Of a DNA stretch of 64,000 nucleotides, positions 59,981 through 64,000 are shown piece after piece (the first letter of the stretch is position 1; each line of letters opens with the position of its first letter). A program made the translations under genes and the position numbers. This stretch comes from Periconia sp. R9002 (Eukaryota > Ascomycota > Dothideomycetes > Pleosporales > Periconiaceae). Location of the stretch: positions 124,001 through 188,000 of the forward strand of contig JAMAHW010000052.1 of assembly GCA_023627715.1 (NCBI GenBank). The letters run 5' to 3'. The notes under the pieces are model-generated. The model was not told the DNA's origin. It did not search any database and worked only from the letters and a program-made list of their open reading frames with translations.

Positions 59981-60514
59981 ATGTCTTCGTCTTCTACTTG
60001 GTATTGCTGCAGCTGTGGACAGGGTGGATATGGCGTGGCCGTGAACTTGGTCTGTCCCGAATGCAATCACGCCCGTTGCTCAGGCTGCTCCGTCTTCACC
60101 AATGATTATTCTTACAGCGAAGGCGGTGCCGGCATGTCCTCACCAACTTCACTGCTCCGCCACTCTTCTCATGACCCCGTGAGCCAGTCGTCTCCGACTT
60201 CGTTGCCAATGGGCTCTTTCCAGTTGCCCGGTGGAGGATCAGCTCACTGCAGATCGCCCGCAACGTTGCCCAACTCGGCTGCCAACTCTCCGGTGCTTCG
60301 ATCCATCACCTCTACCTCGCTTGCTCCGGAATGTGCCATTCCCAGTCACGGCATCCTCGAGCAGACCGACGGCCCTACTGACGGTGAAGAGTACTATTGG
60401 CATTGCTGCCGTTGCCAGCAAGGATTCATGAGTTATGCGCTCGAAACTGGGTGCAACGCATGCTTCAACCACAACCGCTGCGAGCGTTGCCCTATCCAAG
60501 TGGTCAAACGATAG
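59981..60514 (+). CDS. Zinc-ribbon protein, copy B (two modules)
   Basis: 177 residues from the ATG at 59981 (MSSSSTWYCCSCGQGGYGV). The frame is open further upstream to 59873, but this ATG begins directly before the first module as expected. Module 1 (about 7-37): WYCCSCGQGG, CPECNHARCSGC. Module 2 (about 138-172): YWHCCRCQQG, GCNACFNHNRCERC. Between them lies a Ser/Pro-rich linker of about 100 residues. Paired CxxC..CxxCxH..C modules suggest zinc-dependent protein or nucleic-acid contact. Related to the gene at 57384, which has a single module. Function not known. Confidence 0.75.
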   Translation: MSSSSTWYCCSCGQGGYGVAVNLVCPECNHARCSGCSVFTNDYSYSEGGAGMSSPTSLLRHSSHDPVSQSSPTSLPMGSFQLPGGGSAHCRSPATLPNSAANSPVLRSITSTSLAPECAIPSHGILEQTDGPTDGEEYYWHCCRCQQGFMSYALETGCNACFNHNRCERCPIQVVKR

Positions 60515-63500
60515 TTGGCCAATTTCGAATGGTATTGCCCCGGACAGAAGGATGGTAGTCGTAAGCCTCACCCGCTGATCCCAAATCCCAAGAATGTTTG
60601 CTAATTCCATATTCTGCAGGATCTGTGTTTTTGGAGACCGAACTGTTCGGTGAGGTCGGTGTTGTTCGGTGCAGTGAGCATACCGCCTCACCACGCCTCG
60701 TCATTCCCGGTCTGTTTGTTCGCCCCGCTTTACACTTTCCTTGCTCGCTCCACGATATTTCCAACCACACTGCCCGTTTCCCTTTTCGATAATTGTTTTA
60801 CCCGTGGTTTTTTCGAATGCATGCATATTCCTTTCCTTTGCTCTGCTTGCCAATCAATTACCTTCTAGCGGCATCGCATTCCTGCATGTATTAGATAGAT
60901 ACCCATATTCCTCGTAGCTAGCTCTCCTTATCGTCTCGTCGTCAATCAATCCTACAGTTGAAATCAATAGCGCCATACTGTTCATCATGTTCCACAGATT
61001 TTTCTTTTTCTTGTTGTCTTAAAAGCCCCATTGCGCGCACATGCGTTTGAAAGGTTTGGGCACCGCCACACAGATCTCAAACAGATCGTGGGCCAAAGCG
61101 CGGCGCGCCTCGCCTTACCGGAGAGTTAATCAGAAGGATTCAAGCGTCTGATTGATGACACTTTACGAGATCAACACTGCCATCTTTCTCTTGCCCTTGG
61201 TCGATCTTGCTTGTTAGTTCTGGTTAAGCTTACTTCTTTCCGAGGCGCCCCAAACGTTGCCCCAAACGTTTATTTGCACCTCCGACTGACCGAACAAATT
61301 CAGAATTGCGCCCGAGACTGTCCGAACGGAATCATTGGTGTCGGACATCTTCTATCTTTTCGTTCTTTGCTTGACCCACTCTTTCCTTTAGTTCTCTAGT
61401 CCCGCGGCTGCGCCCACGCTGAAAGACATCGAGGCCCGCATTCTTTTCCCCTATCTGGGTATAGTCGAAAGTACCACTACCAGGACGTTGGGTATGAGAC
61501 TCGTGAGTGCGGCAGGGGCTGTGCATTGGAATGAGTGAAGGATAGGAAGGTAACGTGCCCCGATCTCGCGCGCGCAGATGGGTGGTGTGTACATGTATGT
61601 CCAAGGCAGAATGCAAGGGCAAAGAGATGCGAAAAAGAAATTCTCCGAAACCGGTATCGAGATAGACTATTTCTGGGTTGGGCTTTGACGGTGAGTGTAG
61701 GTGCGAAAGCAGTGAAGCCAAAGTAAGGCTGGGTGTAGCCTCAGAAAAGAGGCAAACGATTAGCGGGGGTATGTTTTTCCATTCTTTCCTTTCGTGCTTA
61801 GTCCTCCTGGCGCGAGCGACGGAAAGAACACGCCGCCTATTTGTTTTTCTGTGCGTTAAGCATCCATTAAACAAGTGCCGGTTGGCATCTTCACACAATG
61901 CTATTTTGATTGATCGATCCGTCGGAGGGTTGAAATGGGCCGGTTGGTTAGATACGGTGGCGTACGATGATGTGTTGTGCTGTGCTATGCCTCTTACTGT
62001 ACACCGGAAAATCAAAGGCAGTAATTAAACAAGCACGCAAAAGCCTAAAAAGGAGAGGGGAAACGAGGCGAAATAAAGACCATGTCGGTATGACATAACT
62101 TTCCAGATGAGGGCGCCGCGGCTACCGCGTTGGACTAAAGCGGGAGCGAAGAAGGGTATTACGGGGCGGGCGGTGAGCGGGAAGGAATACGCCATGCGTA
62201 TGCCGGTAAGAAGAGCATGCGAATAGTGTAATAAGAAAGAAAAAAAAATGGTAAAGATGGATACCAGGTGAGGGGAAAGAAGAAGGCACAATGTTAGCTC
62301 GGTGAGGAGCCGGACAGGGGGGAGAGGCATACCTAGTCTGGTCTACTGCTGCCTAAATGATCTTTTTGGAAGTCTGAGTGAGCGTGTGTTTGGTTGTGGT
62401 AGTAAAGGACGTGGGACTATACGAGCGCAAGCTAGATAGGTGAGGAAAAGGGGTAACTTTGTGATTGTCTAACTACGGTAGATGCAAGGGCCACGTTTTT
62501 GGTGCATACAAATGTAGGGAGTGCCTGGATCTACCTTGGAGGGTGGTACTCCCACACCCATGGTGGAAATGGGATTAACCACTGTGCTATATGGCATTTC
62601 TACTTGCATGTATATTTTCGCGGTAGACTAGGATCTACCTTGTGTGCGCATCCTTGGCCATGGACGTCATATCGTCAAACCATCTCAAGCTGTGTCAATA
62701 CTGCCAGCAACCCCTAATGTCTTGCGATCACTTGCTCATACCCAGGTTTCTCAATACAATTTTTTCGACGGCGTAAATGTGGCTATTTCGCTTTACAACG
62801 GCTCTTCCTTGCCTTCAAACGGGTCTTGCTCTCTCGTACGAGGTGAACCGGTAAGTTACAATTGGTCTCGCGACATCTCTCAAATGAATGCCGATAATCT
62901 CTGCGGCACGCAAACACATCTATCGGATTACTAGGAATCCTTCAATGTGTCCACATCTATCCCTTATAGATCGCCCGCATCGCATTTGCTGCGAGGACAT
63001 AGTGCCCAAATCAGATGTCTAGCGTAGGGAAGACACACGATCTGATTCGTCGGTTCGTCTATCGTGAGTTTAACAACGCAAATATCATATCTTTACCCTA
63101 AGCATCGGGTGTGACTGCGATTCTCCCTCACTCTCTGGTCTATGTATAAAAGATGGTCTGTCGGACGGATTTTGTGAATGGAGCTTTGGTTGTTGTTTCC
63201 CTGTGTAGCCTTCGATTTTGCTAAAATTGCTCTGCTTGGTTGCCATTTTATATCTGAATAGCCAGAACAAGAGAATTGGTGCCAGTATATGATTCAGTTC
63301 TGTACAGTGAAGGATATACTATCGAGACCCGAGTGACTTAGTACGGCTCAAGAGGGTACGTTATTCATTTACTCCTGAAACTTCTGGAGATGGCCAGCAC
63401 ACATTGATGGTTATCATCTTGTATTGCAATCTAATAGTCTGTCTCCTGTTCACCTTACCATGATACATCCCTGTCGTATCTGTCAAAAAATGTCTTATTG

Positions 63501-63655
63501 TGACCTGGGCTAACTTGAAGCCAAATGCGCTGTAACAGTGTGCTGCCTTGAACAACGACGTCAATCAACTAACAGCTTCCAAATTCCAAACCCACGAACA
63601 GTCTGTCTTTCTCCAAATAAGGCCGAGACACAACATTGGTCTTTCCAATCCAGCC
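60515..63655. other. Intergenic, no firm gene
   Basis: Frames up to 227 codons (minus, 61332-62015) have no recognisable content. A 96-codon plus frame at 62644-62934 (QVSQYNFFDGVNVAISLYNG) might be an exon of a small secreted protein but lacks a supported start. The block ends with the promoter of the transporter gene. Confidence 0.4.
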
Positions 63656-64000
63656 ATGGGAACAGACGGAGTGAACGATGTCGCGGCTGAAGAAGTTGTT
63701 GTCCAACAGAGTATGACCAAAGACGAAGAGGATGGCCCCGGCGATGTGGATACTTCCAGCACAGGCACGACCGAAGGTGTAATCGACTGGAAAAGCGAGG
63801 ACGACCCGGAGAAGCCCATGAACTGGAGCAATGCACGCAAAGCCAAGAACATCATCGTGGTCTGCTATTGTTCATTTCTGACGTACGTATCTCTCCCCCG
63901 TGTACTCTGCATAGCCGTGAGCGACTGCGTGCTAACACTCCAACAGACCTCTCGGATCCACCATGTTCGCACCCGCCATTTCCGAAGTGATGAAGGAGTT
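63656..64000 (+). CDS. MFS transporter, N-terminal part (cut by window end)
   Basis: Exon 1 63656-63882 and exon 2 from 63947, separated by a 64-nt intron (GTACGT, branch GCTAAC, ACAG). The N-terminus is acidic and cytosolic, then DWKSEDDPEKPMNWSNARKA leads into the first membrane helix (IIVVCYCSFLT) and PLGSTMFAPAISEVMKEF. The PxNW motif and SxxFAPA segment are hallmarks of fungal DHA1-type drug:H+ antiporters of the major facilitator superfamily (Tpo1/Flu1-like, 12 helices). Start chosen at ATG with CAGCCATGG context. Substrate unknown; the remaining 400 or so residues lie outside the window. Confidence 0.9.
   Translation, partial: MGTDGVNDVAAEEVVVQQSMTKDEEDGPGDVDTSSTGTTEGVIDWKSEDDPEKPMNWSNARKAKNIIVVCYCSFLTYVSLPRVLCIAVSDCVLTLQQTSRIHHVRTRHFRSDEGV

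Noticed and set aside
61332..62015. 227-codon minus-strand frame
   Set aside because: No domain and competing plus-strand frames; composition like non-coding DNA.
62644..62934. 96-codon frame suggestive of a secreted protein exon
   Set aside because: No signal peptide or credible upstream exon found; kept only as a note in the intergenic entry.

Overview
The window looks like nuclear chromosomal DNA of a filamentous ascomycete (Pezizomycotina; the F-box-like and HET gene types fit Dothideomycetes or Leotiomycetes, but the class cannot be proven from sequence alone). Signs are many short GT..AG introns (46-134 nt) with CTAAC/CTGAY branch sites, HET-domain genes, a bZIP-DUF3425 protein, a CVNH lectin, and pseudogenes whose stop codons are all TGG to TAG, as expected of repeat-induced point mutation (RIP). 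Exon structures were worked out by eye from splice signals and reading-frame continuity.

Bases 1-20,800 form an AT-rich accessory block. It holds an F-box-like protein (719-2239), a secreted CVNH lectin in three exons (4766-5314, minus), a RIP-damaged HET pseudogene (6900-7982), a second HET pseudogene (9231-11731), an unidentified degraded coding stretch (about 12600-12915), an intact 742-residue protein of unknown function (14247-16475) and an intact two-exon HET protein (16914-19192, minus). A repeat of about 70 bp occurs near 8822 and 16727. The block resembles a nonself-recognition region.

Bases 20,800-36,500 are gene dense: a Rad5-type SNF2/RING helicase (minus) divergent from an NDUFAF6-type mitochondrial protein (plus), a short-chain dehydrogenase (minus), a bZIP-DUF3425 transcription factor, a secreted protein ending in a beta/gamma-crystallin-like module, and a large B-box/GTPase/RING/patatin protein whose patatin catalytic motifs look lost.

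Bases 36,500-64,000 are gene poor: a TALE homeobox transcription factor (39329-40967, minus), about 12 kb without a recognisable gene, a DHYC-type palmitoyltransferase (Pfa5-like, minus), two related small zinc-ribbon genes (57384-57722 and 59981-60514), and the start of an MFS transporter cut by the window end (63656-64000). No tRNA, rRNA, CRISPR array or intact transposon was recognised.
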